This document shows, piece by piece, positions 43,971-56,336 of a stretch of 64,000 nt of DNA. The position numbers and the translations under genes were made by a program. Source of the stretch: Bicyclus anynana (Eukaryota > Arthropoda > Insecta > Lepidoptera > Nymphalidae). The stretch lies in the NCBI RefSeq assembly GCF_947172395.1, contig NC_069092.1:11019418-11083417 (forward strand). Reading direction: 5' to 3'. Under the pieces are notes generated by a model that was given only the letters and a program-made list of their open reading frames with translations, made no database searches and was not told the DNA's origin. The number at the start of each line of letters is the position of its first letter. Positions within the stretch are counted from its first letter, which is position 1.

Positions 43971-45389
43971 ATTTATCCGCTTAAATATAACATGGTGACT
44001 TAACGTAACTAATGCCTCGAAAATGTTATCATATTAATAATTTAAAACGCAGTCCGACTAGAAGATTTTTTGACAAAAATATTTTGTGTAACACCAAGGA
44101 CTCGCATCGGTAAAACTTTAAGAGGATTACCGCAAAGTAGTCGGAACAGTTACAGACGTTTTACACACTTCAAAGTTTCATAGCGGAGGAAGAAGAGGGA
44201 AAGGGGACTTATTTATTTGCTAGCCTTTGCCCACGGTTTGCCTTCGAAACTTATGTAATATAGAGTAATAAATCAAGCTCCCATTCGGTTTGCGGCGGAA
44301 ACTTTTCTTCGAGTTACATTGCATTGAAATTACATTGCAATAAAAACTGTTGTACGACTTTCTCTAATGAATAACATAGTACAATAAACATCGATATTCC
44401 TTACTTACTAGATACTTGATAAACGCTTCAAAAAGGGGCACAAATCGATTTGTGCCCCTATTAATTGATAGTATTAGTTTGTACATTCGAATCATAGTCA
44501 ATATTAGGACGTGAGTTAAAAAAGTGCCAGTTACTAAAATGCTCAAGGCTTGTCTCCTACCGTTTAAAAACAAGAAAAAGATACTTTTTTTTAATCTTTA
44601 TTTTAAGGGGCTGAATCCATTTTGGACTATGCCGCTCCGTAAGGCCGCCTTTGTAACAATGCTAATCTTATAATTTAATTAATTTGCTTAAAACTTTTCC
44701 TATAAAGCTGTACCAGCGCCCTGGTCTCCTCTGACTGAGGATGTGCTAACTAATTTACTATATTAACTCTATGATGTGGGTGTAAGCTCGAGCTTAGAAT
44801 AAACATAAAATATACACATAATAGCTACTAATTCTTTAATGAAAAAAAATTCGAGTGAAGACAAAAATTGTAAACATCACTAATAAACTTTAATATTAAC
44901 ACTTTGCAATAGTATTTACGCATTTTAAATATACAATCAATTGAAGCATAACTGTGAAATAAACTATTTATATTAGTGATAGGTTATTGAAAAAGATAAA
45001 GGTAAAATGTATTCTGTATACAAGCTCTGAAATACAATAACATTTCAATAACAAGACTGAAAGCTGTATTGATGAATACATCACTGAACCATCCCACAGA
45101 ATATTGTAGACATTATTCAGTAATAATAAAATGTTCTTCATAATACAAATAACAATTGTACTTTTCAAAAGGTTTTTGCTTGACTGCGTTTCCACCAGAT
45201 GTTACCAGTAAGTGCAATTCCAGATGCATTTATTAGTAAGTATAACGCTTGGAAGGAATGAATAGGTACTAGCCACTCACCATCGAATAAATCCACGTGC
45301 CTGCAGCGCTAATGGCATGAGATCCGATAAAACTGATCGTGTATCGGTCGCGATGTCCATGACATCATGCAGATCGTAACCACAGCGAA
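43971..45389. other. AT-rich, no supported gene
   Basis: Apart from the palindrome at 44434 and a weak LINE family D-like patch (GGCCGCCTTTGT near 44643), nothing is recognised. Confidence 0.4.
44434..44459. repeat. 26-bp perfect palindrome
   Basis: AGGGGCACAAATC followed by its exact reverse complement GATTTGTGCCCCT, with no spacer. Confidence 0.95.
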
Positions 45390-45555
45390 TTGTAAGTGAT
45401 GCAATCTAAGTTAGAAGCGGGCTAACTTGTTAGGAGTAGAATGAAAATCCACACCTCTTTCTGTTTCTACACGACATCGTACTGAAACGCTAAATCGCTT
45501 GGCGGTACGTCTTTGCCGGTAGGGTGGTAACTAGCCACGGCCGAAGCCTCCCACT
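45390..45555 (-). mobile_element. SINE family A, copy 6 (truncated both ends)
   Basis: TAAGTGATGCAATCTAAG through GCTAAATCGCTTGGCGGTAC to GGCCGAAGCCTCCCAC. Confidence 0.8.
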
Positions 45556-45682
45556 AGCGAAAATATTTATTTCATTTTGACAAGTGTATTGTATAAAGCA
45601 TAACTTAGAACATTATAGTTTGCAATATCACACACAGAGTATATGTGTGTGTGAGATTGAACTTAAATATATTTTTGGATAA

Positions 45683-45877
45683 TCTATACTAATAAAGCTG
45701 AAGAGTTTTTTTTTTGTTTGTTTGATTAATTGAACACGTTAATCTCAGGAACTACTGGTCCGATTTGCAAAATTCTTTCAATGTTAGATAGTCCAATTAT
45801 TAAGGAAGGCTATATATTATCCCCAAATCCCTACGGGAACGGGAACCACGCGGGTGAAACCGCGCGGCGTCAGCTAG
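45683..45877 (+). mobile_element. Complete 195-bp Helitron
   Basis: TCTATACTAATAAAGCTGAA after A 45682; ends ACCGCGCGGCGTCAGCTAG before T. Forward-oriented partner of the reverse copies at 27865, 31934 and 43207. Confidence 0.85.
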
Positions 45878-46581
45878 TTAATAATATTTTGTATATTGTA
45901 ATATTTTTACACACGATGCAAACAAGATACATTATTTCCCTATGATATAATTCTTTACCGAGTTCATTTTTGTTTTCTTTTTGCTTAACGATGTGTAGCA
46001 TAATAAATAAAGAAAATAACATATAAACTTATATTTCCTTTAATCATTTATTACTGTATATACGTAGTCATACTTTAGGTAGGTAGGTTAGGTACTTTAC
46101 TAAATTCTCTAACGTAATATTAAAAACATCTCTTATACTAGTATAACAGATGTAACTCTCGCAAAACAGTGTTAGTTGAAAAAGTAAACAGACTTACGCG
46201 GGTATTAAAACAGGGGATGGGGGTGAAATAAAATAAAACAAGAAAAGGTTAAAAATGAAAAAAAAATAAAAGCTTTTATTTAGCTCTGGAACAATAACAT
46301 TTCAGGCGGCAAAAGCCCTGGAGGCTACACGCCTAGAAAAACAATCTGGATTTTTTTTTAATCCACGCCAAAACGTTGGGCTGTAGAGAATGTCCAATGT
46401 GCCTCTTTAATAATATTTTTTATCTTTCTCGCTATTCAGCCCCAGGTTAAACCGAAATCATTTTTAATTGAAAATAACGCTTTTCAGTTTAGCGAGCACC
46501 TTTGTTATGTGCTCATTATTTTTTTAAGAGTAACGATTATTTTCACCACCTGTCGAATGTCGATTCACTTTATAAATAAGT
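45878..46581. other. AT-rich, no supported gene
   Basis: Nothing recognised; a slightly GC-richer patch lies at 46300-46400. Confidence 0.4.
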
Positions 46582-46800
46582 ATCATCATTATCATCATTA
46601 ACAATATTCAGTTACTGTTGAGCACGAGTCTCCTCTCATGATGAGAAGGGTTAGACCTTAGTCCGCCATATTGGCCAAATGCGAATTGGTAGACTTTACA
46701 CAATATGTAGAGAATGAAGAAAATTCTCAGGTATGCAAGTTTCCTTACGACGTTTATTCTTTGCCGTTGGAGACAAGTAATATTTAATTTCTTAAATTAA
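46582..46800 (-). mobile_element. SINE family B, decayed
   Basis: ATCATCATTATCATCATT, GAGCACGAGTCTCCTCTCAT, GAGAATGAAGAAAATTCTC; head missing. Confidence 0.65.
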
Positions 46801-46924
46801 TAAATAATTATATTATTAAAAAAAATATCACGTCTCCGTTAATTAATGTTATTTATGACTGAATTTGTTGTGGGCTCTTGTCGTATCGAGTTGGGAACCC
46901 TCGTACCTTCAGTACCTCAGTATT

Positions 46925-47045
46925 GGTCGACCCTAACAGTTCTGACTGTATCAAGCGAGTATTAGTCATGTGGTGTTTGGATATTCCTACAAAAGTCATG
47001 CACTTATATAGTAGACGTCCATCGGCTAATGTGATAACGTGATGA
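46925..47045 (+). mobile_element. RTE-type LINE 3' fragment, decayed
   Basis: GGTCGACCCTAACAG, TATCAAGCGAGT, TGTTTGGATATTCCTACAAA and GTAGACGTCCATCGGCTAAT. Confidence 0.6.
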
Positions 47046-47064
47046 GTTTGTTTGCCTTTGCTAC

Positions 47065-47200
47065 ATAACTAGCGGGCGCCCGCGACTTCGTCCGCCCTTA
47101 GACCTCCTGAATCCAGCCCTATCGCAAAATCCCTTCTTAGTAGATACCTACCAACTATAAACTACCTCCCTGCCAAATTTCATTTCGCATTTAAATATTA
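47065..47200 (-). mobile_element. Helitron (reverse), interrupted by a MITE
   Basis: AACTAGCGGGCGCCCGCGAC to CCTGCCAAATTTCATTTCGC, then AATATTA at the junction with the next element. Confidence 0.7.
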
Positions 47201-47675
47201 TAGTAGGGGAGCCGAAGAGGGGATTTTTCCAGTTAATCGAGCATGTCAGATGAACATAAGGGTATATACGTTTGCACGTTGTTCAGTACCTCCACGTAGT
47301 TGAGAGATAGAGTTGATAGCTAAAAGGTGAGCATTTCGAAAGTCTGACGATTTGAGCGTAACGTAATGGAATGGGAGGGTTCCAAAGTTACAAAATAAAA
47401 CCCTTACATTTCTGTTATCCAGCCACGAGCGCAGTTATTTTTGTACTTATTTTATTTTATAATGAAATAATCTCCTGAATAATCGCTCATGTTTTCTGAT
47501 GACTTCAGTAAGCCAAATTAATAAAAATTTTCTTTAATGTCTGTAGTATTTTCCCATTGCTGAAATCGAAATGTAATGTAACCATTTATTCTTTCTATCA
47601 TCTAATCTACAAAATCGAATCGATTCCAATGACGCTGTAGTAACTGCAAATTTAGCATCCCGGGCTCCCCTACTA
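47201..47675. mobile_element. MITE with TAGTAGGGGAGCC ends, complete
   Basis: The left end TAGTAGGGGAGCC (47201-47213) is an exact inverted copy of the right end GGCTCCCCTACTA (47663-47675). 475 bp, non-coding. A second copy in the opposite direction is truncated at 58917. Confidence 0.85.
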
Positions 47676-47995
47676 TTGAGATGTTAATGTTAATGTTTCC
47701 TGATTATAGGTTTTCTGAAACTGAGGGTACTCGTAAATATAATAAAACGTCAACTCATAATTGAAATGGGAATGTAGGTGCCTACAGTGGCAACAATGGG
47801 ACAATTCCGGGACGCCGCGCCGCCGGACATGTCCATGAATACGTAATGACATCCGCTCACCACATGTGGGCTTTTATTACATTTTACCAGCATTGTTTGA
47901 GGGTTTGTACTCATTGCGACGGCCTGAGGACTGTTGTGAAGGAAAAGAAGTATTATAGTCGCTGTTTACGCTAATATACTAGCTAGTTAAGAGGC

Positions 47996-48116
47996 GTGAT
48001 ATTTCAATTCTTAAAATGCACACAACTGAAAATTTGGAGGTGCATGCCCCGGACCGAATTCGAACTCACACCATCCGGAATCGGAGGCAGAGGTCATATC
48101 CACAGGGCTATCCAAC
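47996..48116 (-). mobile_element. SINE family B, head half
   Basis: TTCTTAAAATGCACACAACT, GGTGCATGCCCCGGACC and GAATTCGAACTCACACCATC, then CAGAGGTCATATCCAC. Confidence 0.8.
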
Positions 48117-48274
48117 TATCGAGTTGTATGTTCAGGAAGTGTAAAAAACTATATATTCGTAAATATATAATGTAAGTAAAAACAAAATTGTACATGTGTG
48201 CATCTCAGTAGAGTCGCTAAATTCGTGTCACTTTTTGCGGTGATTTTATAGACACGTAACATATCTTCTATAGT

Positions 48275-48470
48275 ATAAAATGAACATTGACCAGATGTGA
48301 CTGTAATCCAGCAGACTAATTCACTATCTTTGACGTATGCTAGTTGACATATACGAAATTGACATTCTATGTAACAAATGTCATCCCGTTATTACTGGTG
48401 GATATCATCAGTAGTTGGATGACATTTTGTCAATCGATTTGATGTTCATTTTAATAAGGATTAAAATAGT
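48275..48470. mobile_element. Possible MITE (AAAATGAACAT ends)
   Basis: AAAATGAACATTGA at the left is inverted at the right as TTGATGTTCATTTT. The inner block CTAATTCACTATCTTTGACG recurs at 61678-61700, so the element is repetitive. Confidence 0.5.
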
Positions 48471-48477
48471 GAATAGG

Positions 48478-48540
48478 CCCTCAGGGCTAACTTGTTATTC
48501 TCAAGGCTAACTTGGCTAACTTGTTAAAAATTAAAAAAAA
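48478..48540 (+). mobile_element. SINE family A, 3' tip
   Basis: GGGCTAACTTG appears in three near-copies, followed by an A-rich tail. Only the 3' end of the family is present. Confidence 0.5.
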
Positions 48541-48792
48541 AAACCATTAAAACAAATAGTTTTTACAAAACCGACACAAAGTATGAATGGGTAAATACCA
48601 TCAATAGAAACTGCATTTTTTATGATCATCATTTGGTTGCCGATATTTCGAATCGAGGTCAATTTGCAGACTAAGCTGCATAAATGCAAATAGCTTTGCA
48701 GTATTTAGGGTATTAAAGTGCGCTTGCATCAAACCAATCATGCCTAAATAAAGAGACATTTGTACTAGTTAGTACTAGTGATATTTTACTTT

Positions 48793-48944
48793 GAGCCGTG
48801 ATAGCCCACTGGATGTGATTCACAAGCTGGTTCCGGTCATGTACCTCCAACTCTTCAGTTGTGCATTTTATGAAATTAAAAATAACATCGCAAACGTGCT
48901 CGTGCTCAGCAGTTAGCCGAATATGGATTGTTAATGATATTACA
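48793..48944 (+). mobile_element. SINE family B, internally deleted
   Basis: GAGCCGTGATAGCCCACTGG head, CCAACTCTTCAGTTGTG, then directly GCTCAGCAGTTAGCCGAATA and TTGTTAATGATAT. Confidence 0.75.
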
Positions 48945-50010
48945 TCATATTATATTATATAAGTACTATATAATTTAATGATACTATATAATTAGCATAA
49001 GTAACTAAGTAACTTTACTAAAACTTCGGCAGACCCCTCATATATTTGAAAGACCTATCCAAGGATACCCCACTAAACTAGGGAAAAAATGTATTATATA
49101 ATTATTATTACACTCTCTACAATCTATAACAATCAAAAGATTAAAGTAAAAACAAAAAACAGTATGCGAAATTAATTTACGATAAGTTTTTTTTTTTAGT
49201 GTGCAGAATAAGCTCGTAATACCGAGCCGCTCGCGTTGAAAAATTAAAACAACTTTTAATTAATGGATTGAAATTTCAAACTTCACCTGTAATTAAAACA
49301 ATCTGGTTATTGCAGCAACTCTCGTGTATGAAAGCTCCAATTACAATAATAGGATTTAAAAAGAAGTACTCTTTTAAACTAAAAATATTTATACTAAAAA
49401 AAAAAAACATTTTTCTCAACTATTACACTAATTGCGAGCAAATTCAACATTTTTTGCCTTCTTTTTCATTCCTCTTCGATAAAGACGATTAATTATTAAA
49501 AAAAAACTACAATCGGCTTTGCTGACCGCACGATAATTCAAGTGCATAATAATTGGAATGGCTGAGCGACTTTCCAGGTTCCTTAAATGACCACTGCTAT
49601 TTTAAGTGAGGATTTTTGTAGTAAGGATCTTTAAATTGTATGCTTCAGCTTCCTTTACTCTACTTCTTCGAAAAGCTTAAAAAAACTAAACATCCTTATC
49701 AATTCTTACATACCTACCGATCTTCGCAATATAATAGATTTTATAATATTAGTTACAAAATGCCTATAAAAATTACCCCAAAAATTTATCCGAATTTAAT
49801 TACTCCACCCAGCGCACACAAGCACAATTTTGTGTTTACTTACATTATGTATCTATGTATATATATATAGTTTTTACACGTACACTCTTTTAACACACAA
49901 TTATTTGTGTAAATAACTTTCGTTGTTCACAATCCGACTAAATTAAATTAAAACAATTGTTTGCCTAAATTTCGAGAAAGAGGTAAATCGCCGAATTCAG
50001 CTCGGCTGAG
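48945..50010. other. AT-rich, no supported gene
   Basis: Two short AT-rich frames on the + strand (49268-49492, 49640-49870) look like chance frames. Confidence 0.4.
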
Positions 50011-50011
50011 T

Positions 50012-50100
50012 AGCGTTTAGGTAGCTTGGAGGTCCATGAAAGAGTCCTATGTCCAGCAGTGAACGTCTAGCGGCTGTTAAGGTAAGGTAAGGTAAGGTTT
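50012..50100 (+). mobile_element. RTE-type LINE 3' tip, (AAGGT)n tail
   Basis: AGCTTGGAGGTCCATGAAAG, CCTATGTCCAGCAGTGAACG and about four AAGGT units. Confidence 0.8.
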
Positions 50101-50121
50101 ACCTTTGTTTCGACGCGCTAA

Positions 50122-50250
50122 AGTGTTTTTTAGATAGAAAGGGTACTGTGACAGTTGCCTTATGACGTTCATAATAAGTACTATTATCGTGAATCGCGGC
50201 AAACTTTCTAGAGTGAAACGAACTGTCACCGTACCCATCTGAAAAACACT
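50122..50250. mobile_element. Short MITE, copy 2
   Basis: The outer ends AGTGTTTTT and AAAAACACT and the inner ends GGGTACTGTGACAGTT (50141) and AACTGTCACCGTACCC (to 50236) form imperfect nested inverted repeats. Reverse-oriented relative of 29223-29345. Confidence 0.8.
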
Positions 50251-51239
50251 AATACTATAAAATCTTTGGATACAAGTGTTTGATTTAGTTTTAGATTTAC
50301 ATATCTTGTTTTGTACTTAAGGTAACAATTATAATAAAAAATATACATAGTACCTACGGCTTATTTTTCTAAAAAAATCACAAAGTTACCGTAAATAAAC
50401 ACCGATGAAACGAACGAGTAACATGTACCTACATGGATGTTCCTAGTTAGTCGGTCGTGATTTAAATGCACGTCCGACCCTGCCCTGCTAATTGAAACGT
50501 ATGTGTTCCACGCCTCACAACACCTGTGTAATAAAATAGCAAATTACGAAGTCCGACTGCGAAGCTTAGTACGAGATTAATGTAAATATGAAAATAAAAG
50601 TAATATTTTATGCGAAAATAACTCTGTACATTGTTATAATCTGTTGCGTTACCATGGTTAAACCGCTGAACTGATTTAGACGAATTTCTGGTATCGAGAT
50701 AAATACGACTTTAGTGGGGTTTGGTGGTTAAGTCATGATTATTAAAATTGGTACGTAAATGGTTAAATCAATGAAAATTAAAAACGAATATAATATCTAA
50801 AATAACGTGTTCTAGAATTTAACCCAGTCCCAGAAGACTGGGAAAAATAGAAAATTCTTTTTGCCTGCGGGTTGTACAATCCTTTAACCAACAAATATGA
50901 CTATCACGCATCACATCTCTGATGTCAGGTCTGTTTCATTTTTGTATGCGTTGTTTTTTAACCAATGAAACGTAAACCTATCACGTTTGATTTTCTACTC
51001 AATTTATTATTTAATTTCTTAGCTTATGTCTGGTCAGATACCAGACATAAGCTAGGTTTCGACCGTTTACTCATATTTCTGAAGATTTCATAATAATTAT
51101 CGCCCAAAGATTCAGGGATTGGATACGTAACAATGTTGTAATCAGGTTAAATGACCTGTGAAGTACGACCTGAAATAATCTAAGGTAAACGTCATCATGT
51201 ATGTAAATTCTAGTTTAGAATTTAAATATAAAGTAAACT
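50251..51239. other. No supported gene
   Basis: Includes a hairpin at 51021-51053. Otherwise AT-rich and unassigned. Confidence 0.4.
51021..51053. repeat. Perfect 13-bp inverted repeat, 7-nt loop
   Basis: AGCTTATGTCTGG, loop TCAGATA, CCAGACATAAGCT. Confidence 0.95.
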
Positions 51240-51420
51240 AAAAGACGCTCGTGACTTCGTTCTTTAGGCCTCGCTTATTTGGCCCTGTCTCAAATTCCTT
51301 GCTTAGCGGGCGTCTACTAATTATTATCTACCTCCCTGTCAAATTTTTATCTATGTGCGTCAAGTGGTTGTCGATATTTTGTGATGAGTGAGTTTTTATA
51401 TATAGGTAATTTTTTTCTTT
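51240..51420 (-). mobile_element. Helitron (reverse), 3' end decayed
   Basis: AAAGACGCTCGTGACTTCGT, CTCCCTGTCAAATTTTTATC and TATGTGCGTCAAGTGGTTGT. It gives the unrearranged order for the region duplicated at 31748. Confidence 0.65.
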
Positions 51421-51920
51421 TTTGACCTACCCCTTTTACTTTTAAATTTTGACCAGAGGGGCCTATACGTATAATAATTGATATACCTACTTTACTGACA
51501 TAATTATGTATATGTATCTAAAAGTCCATGAATATCATGACTCAGGTACTCAACGTAAATACACACGTTATAATAATATACCTCACCTTATACCATTTTA
51601 TGCAATTTTTGAGCACGCATCTAGAATCATAATATAGCAATGAAAAAGAATGATCCAATATAACTTCAGCTTACGGTATGGGAAAGCACGATTTGACGAT
51701 TTGAAATCCGCCGCCCGACTGCTGTTCCCTCAAAACGTGACTTGTATTTCAACTTCGTATATGAGGGTACATGTACAAACAGCTACAATACGTACAACCA
51801 ACCCCATGCAAAATAGGCAGAGAGCTTGTGGCAATTATCTCATGTTCAATTAAATTACATTACTTTGATATTGGAAAAGTGATATGTTTATGTAAGTATG
51901 ATAAGTTCAAGTTTTTCAAC

Positions 51921-52218
51921 ATTATCAACCCATATTCGGCTCACTGCTGAGCTCGAGTGTCTCTCAAAATGGGAGGGGTTAGGCCAATAGTCGACCACGC
52001 TGGCCCAATACGGATTTCAGACTTCACACACGCAAAGAATAAAGGAAATTATCTGGTATGCAGGTTTCCTGACGATGTTTTCCTTCACCGTTTAAGACAC
52101 GTGATACTTAATTTTTTAAAATGCACACAACTGATAAGTTGGAGGTGCATGACCGGATTCGAACCCACACCCTCCAGAATCGGAAGCAGAGGTCATATCC
52201 ACTAGGCTATCACGGCTC
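51921..52218 (-). mobile_element. SINE family B, near full length
   Basis: TATCAACCCATATTCGGCTC to TCCACTAGGCTATCACGGCTC. Box B reads GATTCGAACCC in reverse. Best reference copy of family B. Confidence 0.85.
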
Positions 52219-53098
52219 TTGGTTTAAGGTTTATTGGATTTCAAATTAGCTAACCTTATCGAATTTCTAATGTTCTTAAATAGGTTGTTAAATCTTTAAG
52301 CCGCCGACGCCACTATCTCTCTGACTACACACACATAGACAGATAGAGATATACCGCACTCATTGTCTGTTGTAAAAGAGGATGATGGATAGCGCTCGTG
52401 AGGGGCATACACGAAAAGATAAATCGTCGGCTTTGTAGCTCTTCATCTGTGCCTCTCCCATGTACCCAAAATGTACGCAAAAAATCTTTTTAATTGACGA
52501 TTACATTTTGTGAACGTTCATTTGCGATGCATCAGTAGGTAAGATATTTATTTATTTAACAATATTTATTTATTTTAACAATACACATATTAAACCTCAA
52601 AAACAATACAATATCCACAAAAATTCTGATATGTATATTAACACTAGGCGCACATAACATTTTATATAATTACATGTCAACACTTTCATAATAATTATAT
52701 GTCAAGTTTATAAAAAGATTATATGTCAAGTTTATAAAAAGATTATATGTCAAAGTTAATAAAAAATATACTATTATAAAACATTAGCATAAGCATAAAA
52801 AGAAAACAAATTAATTTAATACAATTATTAGATTAAATTACTAGGTAGGTAGTTACTTATCGTCATGAATTAAAACACATTCAAATAAAATTGAAATGTC
52901 TGTCTGTGATTTTAAAATATCTGCTTTTTATCAAGTTCTTAAAGTCATTTACACAATATCAAAACTCTTTTTTAAAAATTTTTTTGACAGCAGGTCAGAA
53001 ACAGAAAGTGTTTGTCTCAAACAGCAAGTTAGCTTTACAATTATTTCACAACAGTTGAACTTTTAACACTGTTTCAAAAAAAGTCATGAAATAATCAA
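52219..53098. other. AT-rich, mostly unassigned
   Basis: Contains a Helitron-type 5' block at 52868-52990 (CAAATAAAATTGAAATGTCT GTC) and three copies of an ATTATATGTCAAGTTTATAAA-like 24-bp unit at 52695-52760. Confidence 0.45.
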
Positions 53099-53157
53099 AA
53101 TACATTTATTTTATTTCAATTAGGCTTAGTTTACAAGCACTTTTGAAAGGTCAAGTT
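53099..53157 (-). mobile_element. LINE 3' tip, family E
   Basis: TTTATTTCAATTAGGCTTAG and TTTACAAGCACTTTTGAAAG. Confidence 0.65.
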
Positions 53158-53634
53158 ATGTCATAATTAAATTTAAATTAATGGTGGTAATTATAGTCGG
53201 AAACTTAAAATTAAAGTTACGAGAGTTCCAATGTGGTCCGAAAAGAGGTTCAACTAAACATACGAGGAAAACTAACAATAAAGAATGGAAAATCCGCTTC
53301 ACACAGCTGCGGATAATAATAACACAGACCCACGACATATTGTAAGGTTTAACTTTCACCCGGGACGGGTTTAGTATTAGAGCATATATACATCACTGCT
53401 AACCTGATTTATATGTTAAAACTTTGAATGTAATGGACACCCTTTCCGGAGTTAATAGCGTAAGTCACTTTATGGTTAACCAAACTACAGTTTATTAGGG
53501 TTTCCGACACTCTATGTTAATTTTATTGATAAAATTAGTTATAAACTAATCTCGGATACGCACTTTCCATATTACTATTCGTAATATTGAAGTAACATTG
53601 TCATAATTGAATTTCGCTATTAGCATATTACATA
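53158..53634. other. No supported gene
   Basis: May be the body of the LINE whose tip precedes it on the reverse strand; not demonstrable. Confidence 0.3.
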
Positions 53635-53710
53635 GAGCCGTGATAGCCCAATGGATATTCGAAGGCGTTCGAATCCGGTCTGGGGCATGCACCTTCAACT
53701 TATCAATTAT
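53635..53710 (+). mobile_element. SINE family B, head only
   Basis: GAGCCGTGATAGCCCAATGG and GTTCGAATCCGGTCTGGGGC. Confidence 0.75.
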
Positions 53711-54404
53711 GACAAAGATAAAGAGACAAAGGTTTTAATTTTTTTAACAGAAATTTCAAATTTTGTGTGGAAATTTTATATGAGTCGAAATGCAGAATTT
53801 TAGCTTTATAAGTTAAATGGCTATTTAAAAAAATCAATATCACAAAAGGAGAATGGAGAGGAGACGATAGGACGCCATTGTATTTCTTGTTTATTTACAT
53901 TGTCAAAGATACATAGACTTTTATTTAAACCGTTAATTTAACAAAGACGTATTATTAACAAAATTTAAACTGCTATGATTCATTCATCGCATTTTATATC
54001 AAATAAATTATTATTTACACCGTTCATTTCACAAATTTATAGCTAAAAACGCAATAAATATGTAAATGAATAAATCAATTTGAAAGCCCCTTTCGAGGTA
54101 TTTCCCGCGTTTATTGCATAATAAATGTCTTTTCAGGCGATAAATTATTACGCAATTTGAGTTCAATGAAAAACACGTTGAACTAGTTCTCAAACACCTT
54201 ACAAAGAAATGTACCTGAATATGACATTAAGTCTTAAAAAAAAATTAAACAGATACTAAAAGGCTTGTTTTAATTGTGTCATTTTTCTTTCAATTACATC
54301 ATTTTCAGCCGATTTCATTTCAACGGTCAACTAAAACCCCAAGCCTCATTCGTTAAAGCTTGGATTCGCTATGCCTCTGCAATGCGGATTGACGGAATTA
54401 GGAC
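53711..54404. other. AT-rich, no supported gene
   Basis: Nothing recognised. Confidence 0.4.
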
Positions 54405-54830
54405 CTTCCTTACCTTACCTTATCAGTCGATAGACGTCTACTGCTAGACATAGACCTCTTGCATGGACCTCCAAGCACGACGGTCTGGAACTGGCAGAAT
54501 ATTGCGCTTGATATCCTCGGTCCACTTAGTGGGGGGTCGACCAACACTGCGCTTTCTGGTGCGGGGTCGCCATTCCAGCACCTTGGGATCCCAACGTCCA
54601 TCGACTCTTTAAACTATGTGGCCTGCTCATTGCCATTTCAGCTTCGCGACTCGCTGAGCTATGTCAGTGACTGATTTGATCACGCAGAGAAATTCCAAAC
54701 ATAACTCGCTCCATCGCCCGCTGAGCGTTCTAATAAGGCCCATAGTCAACGACCAAGTCTGAGATACGTAGGTAACACGCACTGTTCGAAGACTTTCCTC
54801 TTAAATCACTAAGGAATTTCGGACGAAAAG
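54405..54830 (-). mobile_element. RTE-type LINE 3' fragment, long copy
   Basis: A (CCTTA)n tail lies at 54405-54422, followed in reverse by the EAYVQQW-, PPTRW- and WQWAGHIV-coding blocks and the upstream region to about 54830. One internal block is deleted. Confidence 0.8.
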
Positions 54831-55578
54831 ATGTCACTTCGGCTAGACTTCACAAGTAGGTATCACAGACCGGTGTCGGGTGCGAGAAGTATAGGACTGC
54901 GAATGACCAACCCACATGCCCAGCGTGTTTATTTATGGGCACAACCTCTTAATAGATAACACAAATACACAAAAGCCTCTAGTCCCCGGTGGCCCCGCTA
55001 TTCCCGGCTCTGGCAGCGGTTGTGGTGACGGTGGGGCAAAGGGAGGAAAGAATCTCTGGGGGAGATTCCGCTGCTAACCCCGACAACTAGACCTGGAACT
55101 AGGACGATAATGTCACTGTTGAATTAACGGTTACTATCATAATTATGTTAATTATAATGATCGGGATCGTAGCGTGATAATGGCGTGACGTGCTTTCTGA
55201 AGCACGGTTACATAACTTCAATAACAACAACACAAATAAACAAAAATAATAATAAGATACTATAAATTTGAATTTGGAAGCTAACATTTTGCGTTATCTA
55301 ACATCGTACGCCTACATAGTTCAACCAGTACGATACGAAATTGGACCAAACCCCTAGAATATCATAGTTAATTCCCAATTCCACGAAAGTTTCAGCTTAT
55401 AACTATTCGGGCATAATTCCGGATTACGACAAAGTTGGCTCGATTCGGGGAAGTTATGCAGCTGAATATTTGATGTAGTACAATCTGTGGCCAATCATGC
55501 AACTATAAAGGTTAACATTCTGAAGATATAACTATTGCCCGACTACCCTCGTAACTGCAACGTTTTACTAACATTTTA
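54831..55578. other. Unassigned
   Basis: The GC-richer part 54960-55090 (GGTGGCCCCGCTATTCCCGG, GGTGACGGTGGGGCAAAGGG) may be more retroelement sequence. No gene is supported. Confidence 0.4.
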
Positions 55579-55798
55579 GCACACTAATATTTTAAAGGCG
55601 AAAGTTAGTGTGTGTGTAAGTGTAAGTACGAGTATGTTTGATCCTTCGTTTAAGCTGCGACTATACTGAAGCAATTTGGCTGAAATAGATTTTACTCTAG
55701 ATTAACACATAGGCTACTTTCATCCCGAAAAAATCCATGATTTGGGGAATGTGTGAAAAACTTAATTCAACGTGCACGAAGTCGCGGGCGTCCGCTAG
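55579..55798 (+). mobile_element. Helitron, near-complete
   Basis: GCACACTAATATTTTAAAGG to GAAGTCGCGGGCGTCCGCTAG; related to 38328-38574. Confidence 0.75.
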
Positions 55799-56114
55799 TT
55801 TTTTTTTATATGTGGAGAGGGATATGGAGCTTAGACCCACTACGCTGGTCCTTTCATTTGCATTCGTATACACCAATAATGTTTTTTAGAAATAGTAGAA
55901 CTTTTTGTTATAGAGACATACGTAAAGGGAAGATATACTGATGATAGTTGCACATTTTCAATCTGTCAACCTTAGACCAATTACCTTCTATAGGACCTGC
56001 CGCTGCTAGAGGTAACCCATCTTTCAAAAATATGTGATCATGATCAAACGTGTTCATACAAACTGCATATATAGATGTTTCAGTGTCTTAAAATTGCACG
56101 TGTACCTATGTATT

Positions 56115-56336
56115 ACGATAAACTTATAGTTGTGTAGTGTAAGGACACAGGTTATATTTAGTGGTGTTAAATATTTTCGATGTGTGAGTCTTCCTCGCCC
56201 CCCTCAAAATACGACAGATAGTTTTGTTGGTGAATTTGAATGTGATACAAGTCAAATAGAAAGTAATTGGTCTGATCTCTCGACAGAAGAACCTAATACT
56301 TTAGTTCTGGAATATTTAAAATCGCAAAATAACTAG
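56115..56336 (+). repeat. Dispersed repeat with short open frame
   Basis: The left part matches 21409-21580. A 68-codon frame (56130-56336) ends CDTSQIESNWSDLSTEEP and LEYLKSQNN. Its acidic C-terminus looks protein-like, but I recognise no family and there is no ATG in good context. It may be the tail of a transposon-encoded protein. Confidence 0.35.
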
